From the NCBI GenBank assembly GCA_003251995.1, contig QKDT01000433.1, forward strand, positions 1-8,185: a stretch of 8,185 nucleotides of DNA, given 5' to 3'. Source of the DNA: Desulfovibrio desulfuricans. GTDB taxonomy: Bacteria; Desulfobacterota; Desulfovibrionia; Desulfovibrionales; Desulfovibrionaceae. The translations under genes were made by a program, and so were the position numbers. Below, piece by piece: positions 1 through 6,684 of the stretch; positions within the stretch are counted from its first letter, which is position 1; the number at the start of each line of letters is the position of its first letter. The notes below the pieces were generated by a model. The model was not told the DNA's origin. It worked only from the letters and a program-made list of their open reading frames with translations, and ran no database searches.

Positions 1-1350
1 GCCCTGGCAATTTCTTCTCGCAAACCAGTGGTTATCAATGATCTTGCCGCGCATAATCTTGGTGATGGCCCCATGCCACTTTCATCGGTGGGGCTTAATG
101 CCACCATCGCCCTGCCTCTGATCATCAACCGCGAAGTCATTGGCACCATGCACGTTTCGTTTGTGAAACAACCTGACAATATCGTTGATATATTAAATTT
201 TTTGATTGAGCTTACGCCAGTGCTCACAACCTTTTTGTTTGCCGTGCTGGCAGAAGAACGCGTTGCCAAAGGCAGGGTGTTGCCGGGCCAGACCAACAGG
301 ATGCAGGAAGACACGGGTGCCTTGCTGCTGGAGAGCAAGCTACTCGAAACACCACCCATGGCTCGCACAATGGCGGTTGTGCGCAAAGTCGCCAAGCTGA
401 ATATCCCTGTGCTTATTACGGGAGAAACCGGTACGGGAAAAAGCATGCTGGCGCGCTGGTTGCACCGGCACAGCCCCAGAAGAGAAGAAAACTTCGTCAA
501 GGTAAACTGCCCCTCAATTGCGCCGACGCTGTTTGAAAGCGAGATGTTTGGTTATGCCAAGGGGGCATTCACGGGCGCCACAGCCAAGCGCATTGGTCGC
601 ATTGAACTGGCCCAACGTGGGACCCTTTTTTTGGATGAAATAGGTGAACTCGCACCTGAAATGCAAAGTAAGCTGCTGTTGGTCATGGAAGAAAGCTCTT
701 TTGAGCGCGTGGGTGAGGCGGAATCCACAGGGGTCGATATCCGTGTGATTTCTGCCACCAATATTGATCTTGCCGAAGCCATGGCAGAGGGGCGTCTGCG
801 CCGCGATCTGTATTACAGGCTTGGTTCTGTGCTTGTGCGCATGCCCGCCTTGCGCGAGCGTAAGAGTGATATCCCCCTTTTTGTGGATCACTTTATCCAG
901 CAGTTCGCCAAAGAATATGAAATTCGTCCTCCCCGGCTGACCAATTCGGTGGTGCAAGCCTTGCATGGGCATTCCTGGCCCGGCAACATTCGTGAACTGC
1001 GCAATGTGGTAAGCCGCATGTTGCTGCATTCGCTGGATTCAGAAGTGACAGAGGATTTTGTTCTGGAAGCGCTGCACCAGTGGGAGCCCGACGCAACAGC
1101 ACCTCGGGCAAAAGAGGCAGCGGTACCGGTTACCCCTGTTGCAGCAGTACCCACTGGTGCAACAGGGGGTGGGTCTGGCGTCTCGCAGGCGCGGTTGCCC
1201 ACTCTTGAAGATAACGAACGCGAACATATCGAGCGTGCCTTGCGCGCGGCGGGCGGGCGAATCTCCGGCCCGCGCGGGGCTGCTGCCATTTTGGGAGTGC
1301 CGCGCTCAACCCTGCAACACAGAATGCGCAAGCTGGGCATAGTCGGCTAA
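1..1350 (+). CDS. Sigma-54-dependent transcriptional activator, GAF-AAA+-Fis HTH (5' partial)
   Basis: An enhancer-binding protein that uses ATP hydrolysis to open sigma-54 RNA polymerase promoters. The frame is open from base 1, so the start is upstream; the GTG at base 28 is internal, inside a GAF-like sensory domain (to about base 265, with the typical ALPLIINREVIGTMHVSF strand pattern). The AAA+ domain follows: Walker A GETGTGKS at 421-444, the sigma-54 contact loop GAFTGA at 562-579, Walker B LFLDE around 625-639, sensor I RVISATN at 742-762, the arginine region RRDLYYRL near 799-822, and sensor II GNIRELRN near 982-1005. An Ala/Pro/Gly/Thr-rich linker (about 1085-1190) leads to a C-terminal Fis-type helix-turn-helix (about 1237-1341; GPRGAAAILGVPRSTLQHRM), resembling the FhlA/NorR class. 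All key ATPase motifs are intact. The ligand and target genes cannot be told from this fragment. No receiver domain is visible. No convincing -24/-12 promoter lies in the window, so its targets are probably elsewhere. Confidence 0.93.
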   Translation, partial: ALAISSRKPVVINDLAAHNLGDGPMPLSSVGLNATIALPLIINREVIGTMHVSFVKQPDNIVDILNFLIELTPVLTTFLFAVLAEERVAKGRVLPGQTNRMQEDTGALLLESKLLETPPMARTMAVVRKVAKLNIPVLITGETGTGKSMLARWLHRHSPRREENFVKVNCPSIAPTLFESEMFGYAKGAFTGATAKRIGRIELAQRGTLFLDEIGELAPEMQSKLLLVMEESSFERVGEAESTGVDIRVISATNIDLAEAMAEGRLRRDLYYRLGSVLVRMPALRERKSDIPLFVDHFIQQFAKEYEIRPPRLTNSVVQALHGHSWPGNIRELRNVVSRMLLHSLDSEVTEDFVLEALHQWEPDATAPRAKEAAVPVTPVAAVPTGATGGGSGVSQARLPTLEDNEREHIERALRAAGGRISGPRGAAAILGVPRSTLQHRMRKLGIVG

Positions 1351-1414
1351 CAGGTCTGCGATTTTAGCAGCAACAGGCAAGCAACGGCTATTTTCTTTCG
1401 CGGTGTTCCTGTTG

Positions 1415-1443
1415 TTGAGTTTCCCGTGGTTTGCGCATATGAT
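1415..1443 (+). promoter_or_regulatory. Sigma-70-type promoter for the ppiD-like gene
   Basis: The -35 box TTGAGT (1415-1420, 4/6 to consensus) and -10 box TATGAT (1438-1443, 5/6) are separated by exactly 17 bases. Transcription would begin near 1450, giving a leader of about 35 bases before the ATG at 1484. This placement also rules against the GTG at 1403 as the start of the gene. The call is by eye against the consensus. Confidence 0.6.
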
Positions 1444-1474
1444 GCCTCCTTATCTTTTGGAAATACCGCATCTC

Positions 1475-1478
1475 GGAG
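1475..1478 (+). promoter_or_regulatory. Ribosome binding site deciding the ppiD start
   Basis: GGAG lies five bases before the ATG at 1484. The alternative in-frame GTG at 1403 has no comparable Shine-Dalgarno sequence and lies upstream of the predicted promoter. Confidence 0.75.
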
Positions 1479-1483
1479 TAAGC

Positions 1484-3403
1484 ATGCTTGAGTATATCCG
1501 TTCCAATTCACAGTCTCTTGGCGTCAAGCTGGCCTTTGGTCTCATCATCCTTGTCTTTATTTTTTGGGGCGCAGGCAGCCTGAAAGACCAGGGCGCGGGC
1601 AATCTGGTAGCCGTGGTCAACGGCGACCCCATCACCGTGCGGGATTTTGAACTTGCTTATCGCAATGCGGAGGAATCCGTGCTGCGCAACAACCCCGGTG
1701 CCTCACGCGATCAGATCCGTCAGGGTCTTGGTCGTCAGGTGCTGCGAGATCTGGTTAGCCAGGCCGTTGTGCGGCAAGAGGCCGCCCGGGTGGGTATTAC
1801 TGTTACGCCGCTTGAGCTGCGTTTGGCGGTGGGAAAGGTTCCGGCTTTCCAGAATGCCAAGGGGCAGTTTGACCCCGAGGCTTACAAGCGTGTTTTGGAG
1901 ATGCAGCGCATCACTCCCGCCAAGTATGAACACGACATGAGCGAGGATTTGCTGCGTCAAAAGCTGTTTGCACTGGTTACCGCCGCTGCCTGGCACGACC
2001 CCGCAGAGGCTCAGAACCGCTACAACTTCCTGCGCGAACAGCGGGTGCCCGAATATATTTTTATTCCCGCTGCCGATTTTATGGCAAATGCCAAGCCCAC
2101 AGATGCGGAAGTAGCCGCCTATTATGACAGCCACAAGGCTGAATTTGCCATTCCGCCCAAGGTGGATGTGGCCTACATACGTGTTTCGCCAGAAAATCTG
2201 GTTAAGCCAGAATCCATCAGCGACGCTGACGCCCGCAAGTGGTACGAGGCCAATATTGCCCGGTTTAACCAGCAGGAAGAAGTTAAGGCCGCCCACATTC
2301 TTGTGCCGCTGGCAGAAGACGCCAGCGATGCGGACGTGAAAAAGGCTCAGGAAACCGCGGCTGGCATTGAAAAAGAACTCAAGAGCGGCAAGAGCTTTGC
2401 CGAAGTTGCCAACGCCCACAACGGCCCCAATGCCGCCGGCCCCGGCGGCGAGCTTGGCTGGATCAAGCGCGGCACCACGGTAAAGCCCTTTGAGGATACC
2501 GCGTTTGCCCTTGAACCCGGCAAGGTTTCTGCGCCGGTGCGCAGCCAGTTTGGCCTGCACATCATCAAGGTGGAGGAAAAAAAGGGTGCAGGTACGCAGC
2601 CCTTTGAAGCCGTTGCCGCCGATGTGCGCAAAGCCATGGCTAAGGATCAGGGCACGGACAAGTTGCGCGATGTGCTCGACAACCTCATTGAAGACAATAT
2701 TCTTGGCAAGTCCCTTGAAAAGAGCGCCCAGACCCTTGGGCTTGAGGCTCAGGAGACGGGCCTTGCTTCTGCGCAGGAACTGCAACAGAAGATGGGCATC
2801 AAGGCTGACGCCGCTGAAACCCTTGTAAAAACACCTGCCAATTCGTCGGTGGACAGAGCGCTTGAAGCTGGCGATGCCTATGTGGTGGCCCGTGTGCTTA
2901 AGACCGAGCCCGCTTCTACCGCATCGCTTGAAACTGTAAAGGGTAAAATCTTTGCCCGCCTGCAGGGTGAGAAAGCCCTTGCAGAGGCCATGCGCGCGGC
3001 AACAGAACGCCGCAAGAGCCTCACGGACGGCGCCATCAATCCCACGCTTAAAACTGGTTTGGGCATCAAGACTGGCAATGCCATGGATCGTAGCGGAACC
3101 CTGGCGGATTTTGGGCCAGACCCCGAGCTTGCCGCCGCCTTGTTCCACGCCAAGATCGGGCAGTGGTTGCCCGCCGCCTTTGCCGTTAGCAGCCCCAAGG
3201 AAGGTCAGGGCGCTGTGCTTGTGCATGTTGCCGCCGTGCAGCCTCCCGATGCTGGCGAGTGGGACATGATCAAGGATATCATGAGCAATGCCGTGGAACG
3301 CGAGCGCGTTCAGGGGCTGTACGAAACCTTTATGCAGCGTCTGCTCACTGCCGCCAAGGTTGAAGTTCACAACATGGATATTGTGGACAGAAAAAATATG
3401 TAG
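1484..3403 (+). CDS. ppiD: PpiD/SurA-like membrane-anchored peptidyl-prolyl isomerase/foldase
   Basis: A 639-residue periplasmic folding factor anchored in the inner membrane, expected to help newly exported proteins near the Sec exit. The N-terminus fits PpiD: a short cytoplasmic stretch (MLEYIRSNSQS), one membrane segment at about residues 12-30 (LAFGLIILVFIFWGAG), then a SurA_N-type chaperone region (about 40-170) beginning VAVVNGDPITVRDFE. A parvulin/PPIC rotamase domain occupies about 266-367, with AAHILV, GPGGELGW and SQFGLHIIKV as its landmarks. A C-terminal SurA/PpiD-like arm of about 270 residues follows. The length is close to E. coli PpiD (623 residues). The start at 1484 is chosen for its GGAG site and because it puts the membrane anchor at the usual place; a longer reading from GTG 1403 adds 27 unlikely residues. 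E. coli PpiD's parvulin domain has little or no isomerase activity, so catalysis here is not assured. It stands alone, with a large gap before glmS. Confidence 0.9.
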   Translation: MLEYIRSNSQSLGVKLAFGLIILVFIFWGAGSLKDQGAGNLVAVVNGDPITVRDFELAYRNAEESVLRNNPGASRDQIRQGLGRQVLRDLVSQAVVRQEAARVGITVTPLELRLAVGKVPAFQNAKGQFDPEAYKRVLEMQRITPAKYEHDMSEDLLRQKLFALVTAAAWHDPAEAQNRYNFLREQRVPEYIFIPAADFMANAKPTDAEVAAYYDSHKAEFAIPPKVDVAYIRVSPENLVKPESISDADARKWYEANIARFNQQEEVKAAHILVPLAEDASDADVKKAQETAAGIEKELKSGKSFAEVANAHNGPNAAGPGGELGWIKRGTTVKPFEDTAFALEPGKVSAPVRSQFGLHIIKVEEKKGAGTQPFEAVAADVRKAMAKDQGTDKLRDVLDNLIEDNILGKSLEKSAQTLGLEAQETGLASAQELQQKMGIKADAAETLVKTPANSSVDRALEAGDAYVVARVLKTEPASTASLETVKGKIFARLQGEKALAEAMRAATERRKSLTDGAINPTLKTGLGIKTGNAMDRSGTLADFGPDPELAAALFHAKIGQWLPAAFAVSSPKEGQGAVLVHVAAVQPPDAGEWDMIKDIMSNAVERERVQGLYETFMQRLLTAAKVEVHNMDIVDRKNM

Positions 3404-3460
3404 CTCTGCCCTGCCGATGACCGCGAGGCCCCGGCATGCAAGCACAGACAGACGTATTGA

Positions 3461-3500
3461 ACTCTTGACCGGAACCGCGTATGCGGTTCCGGTCAAGAGT
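3461..3500 (+). repeat. Long perfect palindrome / stem-loop, copy A of an intergenic repeat
   Basis: The left arm ACTCTTGACCGGAACCGC (3461-3478) and right arm GCGGTTCCGGTCAAGAGT (3483-3500) pair perfectly over 18 bp with a GTAT loop. It lies 57 bases after the ppiD stop. No T-tract follows on either strand, so it is not a classical intrinsic terminator, although it may block 3' exonucleases or assist termination. Its core, 3469-3489, recurs in inverted orientation at 3645-3665, which suggests a REP-like or MITE-like dispersed repeat rather than a gene-specific structure. Confidence 0.8.
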
Positions 3501-3517
3501 GTTGGCAAGGTCAACAC
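3499..3517 (+). other. Small hairpin abutting copy A
   Basis: GTGTTGGC (3499-3506) pairs with GTCAACAC (3510-3517) across an AAG loop: eight pairs including one G-U. It shares two bases with the end of the large palindrome, so the two form consecutive stem-loops in RNA. No U-tract follows. Its significance is uncertain. Confidence 0.4.
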
Positions 3518-3644
3518 GATTAGAAATCAGGGGCCAGCAGTGGTTTTACCGTATTGTTGGCAATGGATTTGTGTGCTTTGATCAAGTGAAGACATGCCAG
3601 CATAACCCCACCCGGAAAGCGGGATTTGCCATCAATTTTGATCT

Positions 3645-3665
3645 GAACCGCATACGCGGTTCCGG
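3645..3665 (+). repeat. Inverted copy B of the intergenic palindrome
   Basis: GAACCGC (3645-3651), loop ATAC, GCGGTTC (3656-3662), then CGG. All 21 bases exactly match the reverse complement of 3469-3489. The outer arms of copy A (ACTCTTGACC / GGTCAAGAGT) are not conserved here, so this copy has only a 7-bp stem. The copies lie in opposite orientation with 155 bases between them, as terminal inverted repeats or paired REP units would. Confidence 0.75.
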
Positions 3666-3712
3666 CCTTGCATATTTCCCCCCGATCCTTCTCCGTTCTG
3701 GCGGAAGGGATA

Positions 3713-3740
3713 TTTACAAAACGACATACCTACCTATATC
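3713..3740 (+). promoter_or_regulatory. Candidate sigma-70-type promoter for glmS
   Basis: The -35 box TTTACA (3713-3718, 5/6) and -10 box TATATC (3735-3740, 4/6) have a 16-base spacer. The predicted start near 3747 gives a leader of about 54 bases. That leader contains CGGGCC-T-GGCCCG (3768-3780), a GC-rich inverted repeat seven bases before the Shine-Dalgarno sequence. No glmS ribozyme is recognisable. Confidence 0.45.
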
Positions 3741-3786
3741 TCACGGGTCGAGAAAATGGCCTGTGAACGGGCCTGGCCCGGCGATG

Positions 3787-3794
3787 AAAGGAGG
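3787..3794 (+). promoter_or_regulatory. Strong ribosome binding site of glmS
   Basis: AAAGGAGG lies six bases before ATG 3801. It fixes the start against the in-frame ATG at 3756, which would add 15 residues and bury the catalytic cysteine. Confidence 0.85.
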
Positions 3795-3800
3795 CACTCT

Positions 3801-5630
3801 ATGTGCGGCATTATCGGTTATGCAGGCCACAGACCTGCGGTACCCGTTGTGGTTGAGGGCTTGCGCCGTCTGGAATACCGTGGGTATGACTCTGCGGGTG
3901 TAGCTTTTGCCCGGCAGGGCGATCTGCATGTGGTGCGCGCCACAGGCAAGCTGGCTGCGCTGGAAGAAAAACTCGCGCACGAAGAAGGCGTGACCACTCC
4001 CACCAGTGCCATGGGCCACACCCGTTGGGCCACCCATGGCGTGCCTGCCGAGCGCAACGCCCACCCTCACCGTTCCAACGATGGCGCGCTTGCCCTCGTA
4101 CACAACGGCATCATTGAAAACTATCAGGAAATCAAGGCTGATCTTGCAGCCAAGGGCTATACGTTCAGTTCGGAAACAGACACCGAAGTGCTGGTGAATC
4201 TGATTGCGGAACGCCGCAAGACAGAGCCTGACCTTCTGCACGCCTTTGCCGCCGCCCTGCGCGAGGCGCACGGCGCCTACGCTGTTTGTCTTATGGATAA
4301 GGACGAACCCGGCGTCATCTACGCCGCGCGTATGTCTGCACCGCTTATTTTCGGTCAGGGTACGGGCGAAAACTTTGTGGCGTCTGATATCCCGGCTTTT
4401 CTGCCATACACACGCCAGGTGGTTTTTCTGGAAGACGGCGAGCTGGTTCGCGCCACTGCCTCCGAATATGCCATCATGCGCCTTAAGGATCTGAGCCCGG
4501 TACAGCCCGAGCCGCAGACCATCCAGTGGGATATGCAGGCCGCGCAAAAAGGCGGCTATCGCCACTTTATGCTCAAGGAAATTTTTGAGCAGCCCCGTGT
4601 GATCACCGATGGCCTCACTGGTCGCATCGAAGGCGACCACAGCGACGTTAGGCTTGCAGAGCTGGATACCCTGCCTGTGCCGCGCCGTCTGCATATCGTG
4701 GCCTGTGGCACGTCCTACCATTCCGGCTTGTGGGGGCGGCATCTGCTGGAGCATTGGGCCCATGTGCCTGTGCAGGTGGAAATTGCCTCTGAGTTCCGCT
4801 ATCGCGACACCCTGCTGCTGGATAAGGAAGACATGGTGCTGGTTATCAGCCAGAGCGGTGAAACTGCCGACACCCTGGCAGCTCTGCGCATAGCCAAGGA
4901 AAAAGGCGTGACCGTGCTTGGGCTTTGCAACGTGGTGGGTTCGTCCATCGCGCGCGATGCCTCAGCCGTACTCTACACCCAGGCCGGGCCGGAAATCAGC
5001 GTGGCTTCCACCAAGGCCATGTGCAGCCAGATGCTCATGCTGGCCCTGATGGCCCTTTACTGGAGCAAGCGCAACGGTACCATGTCGGCAGACGAACGGC
5101 GCAAGGTCATTTCCTTGCTGGAAAACCTGCCCGCTCAGCTCGATGCCGCGCTGCCTGCCATGCACGAAAAGGCGCGTGAGCTTTCGCGCAAGTATGCACA
5201 GGCCCGCAATTTCTTCTATCTGGGGCGTGGTCATTGCTACTCCTTGGCTCTTGAAGGCGCGCTGAAGCTCAAGGAACTTTCGTACATCCATGCAGAGGGC
5301 TACGCCGCTGGCGAAATGAAGCACGGCCCCATTGCCCTGATTGATCCTTCATTCCCCACCTTTGCCCTGGCGCTGGACGATGCCCTGCTGCCCAAGGTGA
5401 AGTCCAACATGGTTGAAGTACAGGCTCGCCAGGGCAAGGTCATTGCCCTGACCAACGAAGGCTTTGACCTTGGGGCGGAAGATACCTGGGTTATACCCAC
5501 CCTGCCCGCTCCGTTGGCTGGTTTTATGGCTCTGCCCGCCCTGCAGCTTTTTAGCTATGAAACCGCCGACTACCTTGGCAAGGATGTGGATCAACCCCGC
5601 AACCTCGCCAAAAGCGTAACGGTGGAATAG
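3801..5630 (+). CDS. glmS: Glutamine--fructose-6-phosphate aminotransferase (isomerizing)
   Basis: Makes glucosamine-6-phosphate and glutamate from fructose-6-phosphate and glutamine in the cytoplasm, the first step toward UDP-N-acetylglucosamine for peptidoglycan and lipopolysaccharide. At 609 residues it matches the E. coli enzyme in length. The glutaminase (Ntn, class II) domain spans about 1-225: MCGIIGYAG, with Cys2 the nucleophile exposed when Met is removed, GHTRWATHG (Arg75) and NGIIENY. The first SIS sugar-binding domain (about 285-420) has CGTSYHSG near 302-309, SQSGETADT at 350-358 and ISVASTKAM. The second SIS domain (about 455-600) has ALEGALKLKE and AEGYAAGEMKHGPIALI (His508). 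The canonical tail DQPRNLAKSVTVE includes the ring-opening/Schiff-base lysine, Lys604 counting Met. The start is set by the cysteine requirement and a strong ribosome site. The gene appears intact. Gaps on both sides suggest it is transcribed alone. Confidence 0.98.
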   Translation: MCGIIGYAGHRPAVPVVVEGLRRLEYRGYDSAGVAFARQGDLHVVRATGKLAALEEKLAHEEGVTTPTSAMGHTRWATHGVPAERNAHPHRSNDGALALVHNGIIENYQEIKADLAAKGYTFSSETDTEVLVNLIAERRKTEPDLLHAFAAALREAHGAYAVCLMDKDEPGVIYAARMSAPLIFGQGTGENFVASDIPAFLPYTRQVVFLEDGELVRATASEYAIMRLKDLSPVQPEPQTIQWDMQAAQKGGYRHFMLKEIFEQPRVITDGLTGRIEGDHSDVRLAELDTLPVPRRLHIVACGTSYHSGLWGRHLLEHWAHVPVQVEIASEFRYRDTLLLDKEDMVLVISQSGETADTLAALRIAKEKGVTVLGLCNVVGSSIARDASAVLYTQAGPEISVASTKAMCSQMLMLALMALYWSKRNGTMSADERRKVISLLENLPAQLDAALPAMHEKARELSRKYAQARNFFYLGRGHCYSLALEGALKLKELSYIHAEGYAAGEMKHGPIALIDPSFPTFALALDDALLPKVKSNMVEVQARQGKVIALTNEGFDLGAEDTWVIPTLPAPLAGFMALPALQLFSYETADYLGKDVDQPRNLAKSVTVE

Positions 5631-5671
5631 GCGCTGCATGCCCTTGCAGCCCCTGAGCCGCAGCAATATAT

Positions 5672-5729
5672 CAGGCCCAGCGTCAGTCGTGCCAATGTAA
5701 CGGTACGGCGGACGCCGGGCCTGTTGTTG
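5672..5729 (+). terminator. Probable glmS terminator (imperfect)
   Basis: CAGGCCCAGCGTC (5672-5684) pairs with GACGCCGGGCCTG (5711-5723) over 13 positions with one A-C mismatch, enclosing a 26-base loop. TTGTTG follows immediately (5724-5729), which is U-rich but not a clean U-run. A smaller hairpin, GCTGCA (5633-5638) with TGCAGC (5645-5650), sits just after the glmS stop. The long loop and weak U-tract leave open that this is only a stabilising structure. Confidence 0.45.
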
Positions 5730-5796
5730 TATGCGGTTAAAGTAGGCCGAAGGGCCATTGTCAATGTACTGTTCTACTATGTATGCCAACGCCCTG

Positions 5797-5820
5797 CGCG
5801 TAATCACTCAATTTTACGCG
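5797..5820 (+). promoter_or_regulatory. Dyad beside the coaX promoter, possible operator
   Basis: CGCGTAA (5797-5803) and TTACGCG (5814-5820) form a perfect 7-bp inverted repeat spaced by 10 AT-leaning bases, ending two bases before the proposed -35 box at 5823. Symmetry and position suit a dimeric regulator. It could also be an RNA hairpin at the end of a glmS transcript, though no U-tract follows. The regulator is unknown. Confidence 0.4.
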
Positions 5821-5822
5821 GC

Positions 5823-5851
5823 TTGCCTAGAGCGGGCAAATTGGGCATAAT
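5823..5851 (+). promoter_or_regulatory. Sigma-70-type promoter for coaX
   Basis: The -35 box TTGCCT (5823-5828, 4/6) and -10 box CATAAT (5846-5851, 5/6) have a 17-base spacer. Initiation near 5858 would give a leader of about 32 bases. A short inverted repeat, TTGCC (5823-5827) with GGCAA (5835-5839), overlaps the -35 box and spacer. Confidence 0.55.
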
Positions 5852-5889
5852 TCGGGTCTGTAACCTTTCAGGCCTTTGCGGAGGCGCAC

Positions 5890-6684
5890 ATGCAGCCCGA
5901 AATTCTGCTTTTTGATATTGGCAATACTTCCATCAAGATTGGGCTGGGCAACGAGCGTCATGTGCTGACCTCGTACACCCTGCGCACGGATACCGCCCAA
6001 ACGGCGGACAATTTTGGTCTTACTCTCCTTACTCTTTTGCAACATGCGGGCGTTAAGCCAGCGCAGCTAAAAAGCTGTGTTGCGTCTTCTGTCGCACCTG
6101 GTTTTGACCCGTTGCTGCGCGAGGCTGTGGCCCGCTACGTGGGTTGCCCCTTGCAACGAGTGGGCAAAGAATTGCCTGTTCCGCTTGAAAATCGTTATGA
6201 ACGGCCCGCGGAAGTGGGCGCTGACAGGCTGGTGGGGGCCTATGCGGCTCGTCGCATGTATCCTGAAAGCCCTTCCCTGCTTGTGGTCGATTTCGGCACG
6301 GCGGTGACCATCGACTGCGTAAGCGGCGATGCCTACATGGGCGGCCTGATCTTTCCCGGCCCGCGCACGGCCCTGACCGCCCTTTCGCGCGAGGCCGCCA
6401 AGTTGCCAAGGGTTAACCTTGATGTGCGCGCCAACGAGCCCACGCCAGGCCGCAACACCACCACCAGTATTCAGCACGGCCTGGTTTTTGGCTTTGCCTG
6501 TATGGTCGAGGGGCTTACCCAGCGGCTCAAACGGCAAATGTCCGGCCCGGTCAAGGTGCTTGGCACGGGCGGCTTTGCTTCCTCCATCGCCAGGGTCAGC
6601 CCGGTCTTTGATCAGGTGCTGCCCATGCTGCTGCTCGAGGGGCTGCGTAGGTTGCACTACGAAGAACCCCAGGCAGAAGAATAG
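5890..6684 (+). CDS. coaX: Type III pantothenate kinase
   Basis: Phosphorylates pantothenate to 4'-phosphopantothenate with ATP, the first committed step of coenzyme A synthesis, in the cytoplasm. The protein is 264 residues, typical of the family, with the ASKHA fold signatures: FDIGNTSIKIG (residues 8-18; Asp9 in the phosphate-binding loop), ASSVAP (65-70), VGADRLVGA (109-117; Asp112 is the expected catalytic base), VVDFGTAVTID (132-142), GGLIFPG, and a late GTGGFAS nucleotide-site loop. Start ATG 5890 has GGAGG five bases upstream. Type III enzymes as a family are not feedback-inhibited by CoA and need a monovalent cation such as K+ or NH4+. BirA is often fused or adjacent to coaX in other bacteria; none is seen here. 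All core motifs are present. It is flanked by gaps of 259 and 152 bases, so it is probably monocistronic or weakly coupled to eno. Confidence 0.96.
   Translation: MQPEILLFDIGNTSIKIGLGNERHVLTSYTLRTDTAQTADNFGLTLLTLLQHAGVKPAQLKSCVASSVAPGFDPLLREAVARYVGCPLQRVGKELPVPLENRYERPAEVGADRLVGAYAARRMYPESPSLLVVDFGTAVTIDCVSGDAYMGGLIFPGPRTALTALSREAAKLPRVNLDVRANEPTPGRNTTTSIQHGLVFGFACMVEGLTQRLKRQMSGPVKVLGTGGFASSIARVSPVFDQVLPMLLLEGLRRLHYEEPQAEE

Larger units (their letters stand above)
3404..3800 (+). other. 397-base intergenic region rich in stem-loops
   Basis: No credible gene lies here. Small open frames in it either run into glmS out of frame or lack a ribosome binding site. It contains a perfect 18-bp stem-loop (3461-3500), a small hairpin abutting it (3499-3517), a second inverted copy of the palindrome core (3645-3665), an 8-bp palindrome TTGATCAA (3578-3585), and a promoter candidate and leader for glmS. 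By hand count, 3501-3660 is about 48% GC, lower than the neighbouring genes. It could include a small RNA or the remains of a short repetitive element; neither is proven. Confidence 0.6.

Noticed and set aside
1368..1417. Inverted repeat CAGCAACAGG / CCTGTTGTTG after the activator gene as a terminator
   Set aside because: The stem has a 30-base loop and one G-U pair and is followed by AGTTTCCC rather than a U-tract. It is too weak to call.
3461..3500. Calling the long palindrome an intrinsic terminator of ppiD
   Set aside because: There is no T-tract on either side, and its core recurs nearby, which fits a repeat element better.
1703..3517. 604-codon open frame on the minus strand opposite ppiD
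   Set aside because: It mirrors ppiD. The coding strand here avoids TTA, CTA and TCA codons, which leaves the antisense frame free of stops. The translation shows no recognisable domain, and the + strand frame has clear PpiD homology.
3558..3572. Possible sigma-54 -24/-12 element, TGGCA...TTG
   Set aside because: GG and the -12 G are correctly spaced, but the near-invariant GC of the -12 element is GT, and the C and G after TGGCA are lost. It would also leave a very long leader to glmS.
3741..3800. glmS ribozyme/riboswitch in the leader
   Set aside because: The predicted leader is only about 54 bases and shows no recognisable ribozyme core; that class is typical of Firmicutes.
3481..3903. 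140-codon + frame running from the palindrome into glmS
   Set aside because: It begins inside the repeat, overlaps glmS out of frame and has no ribosome binding site; its composition shows no protein-like pattern.
5724..5915. 63-codon + frame between glmS and coaX
   Set aside because: It starts at TTG without a ribosome site, covers the predicted coaX promoter and runs into coaX out of frame.
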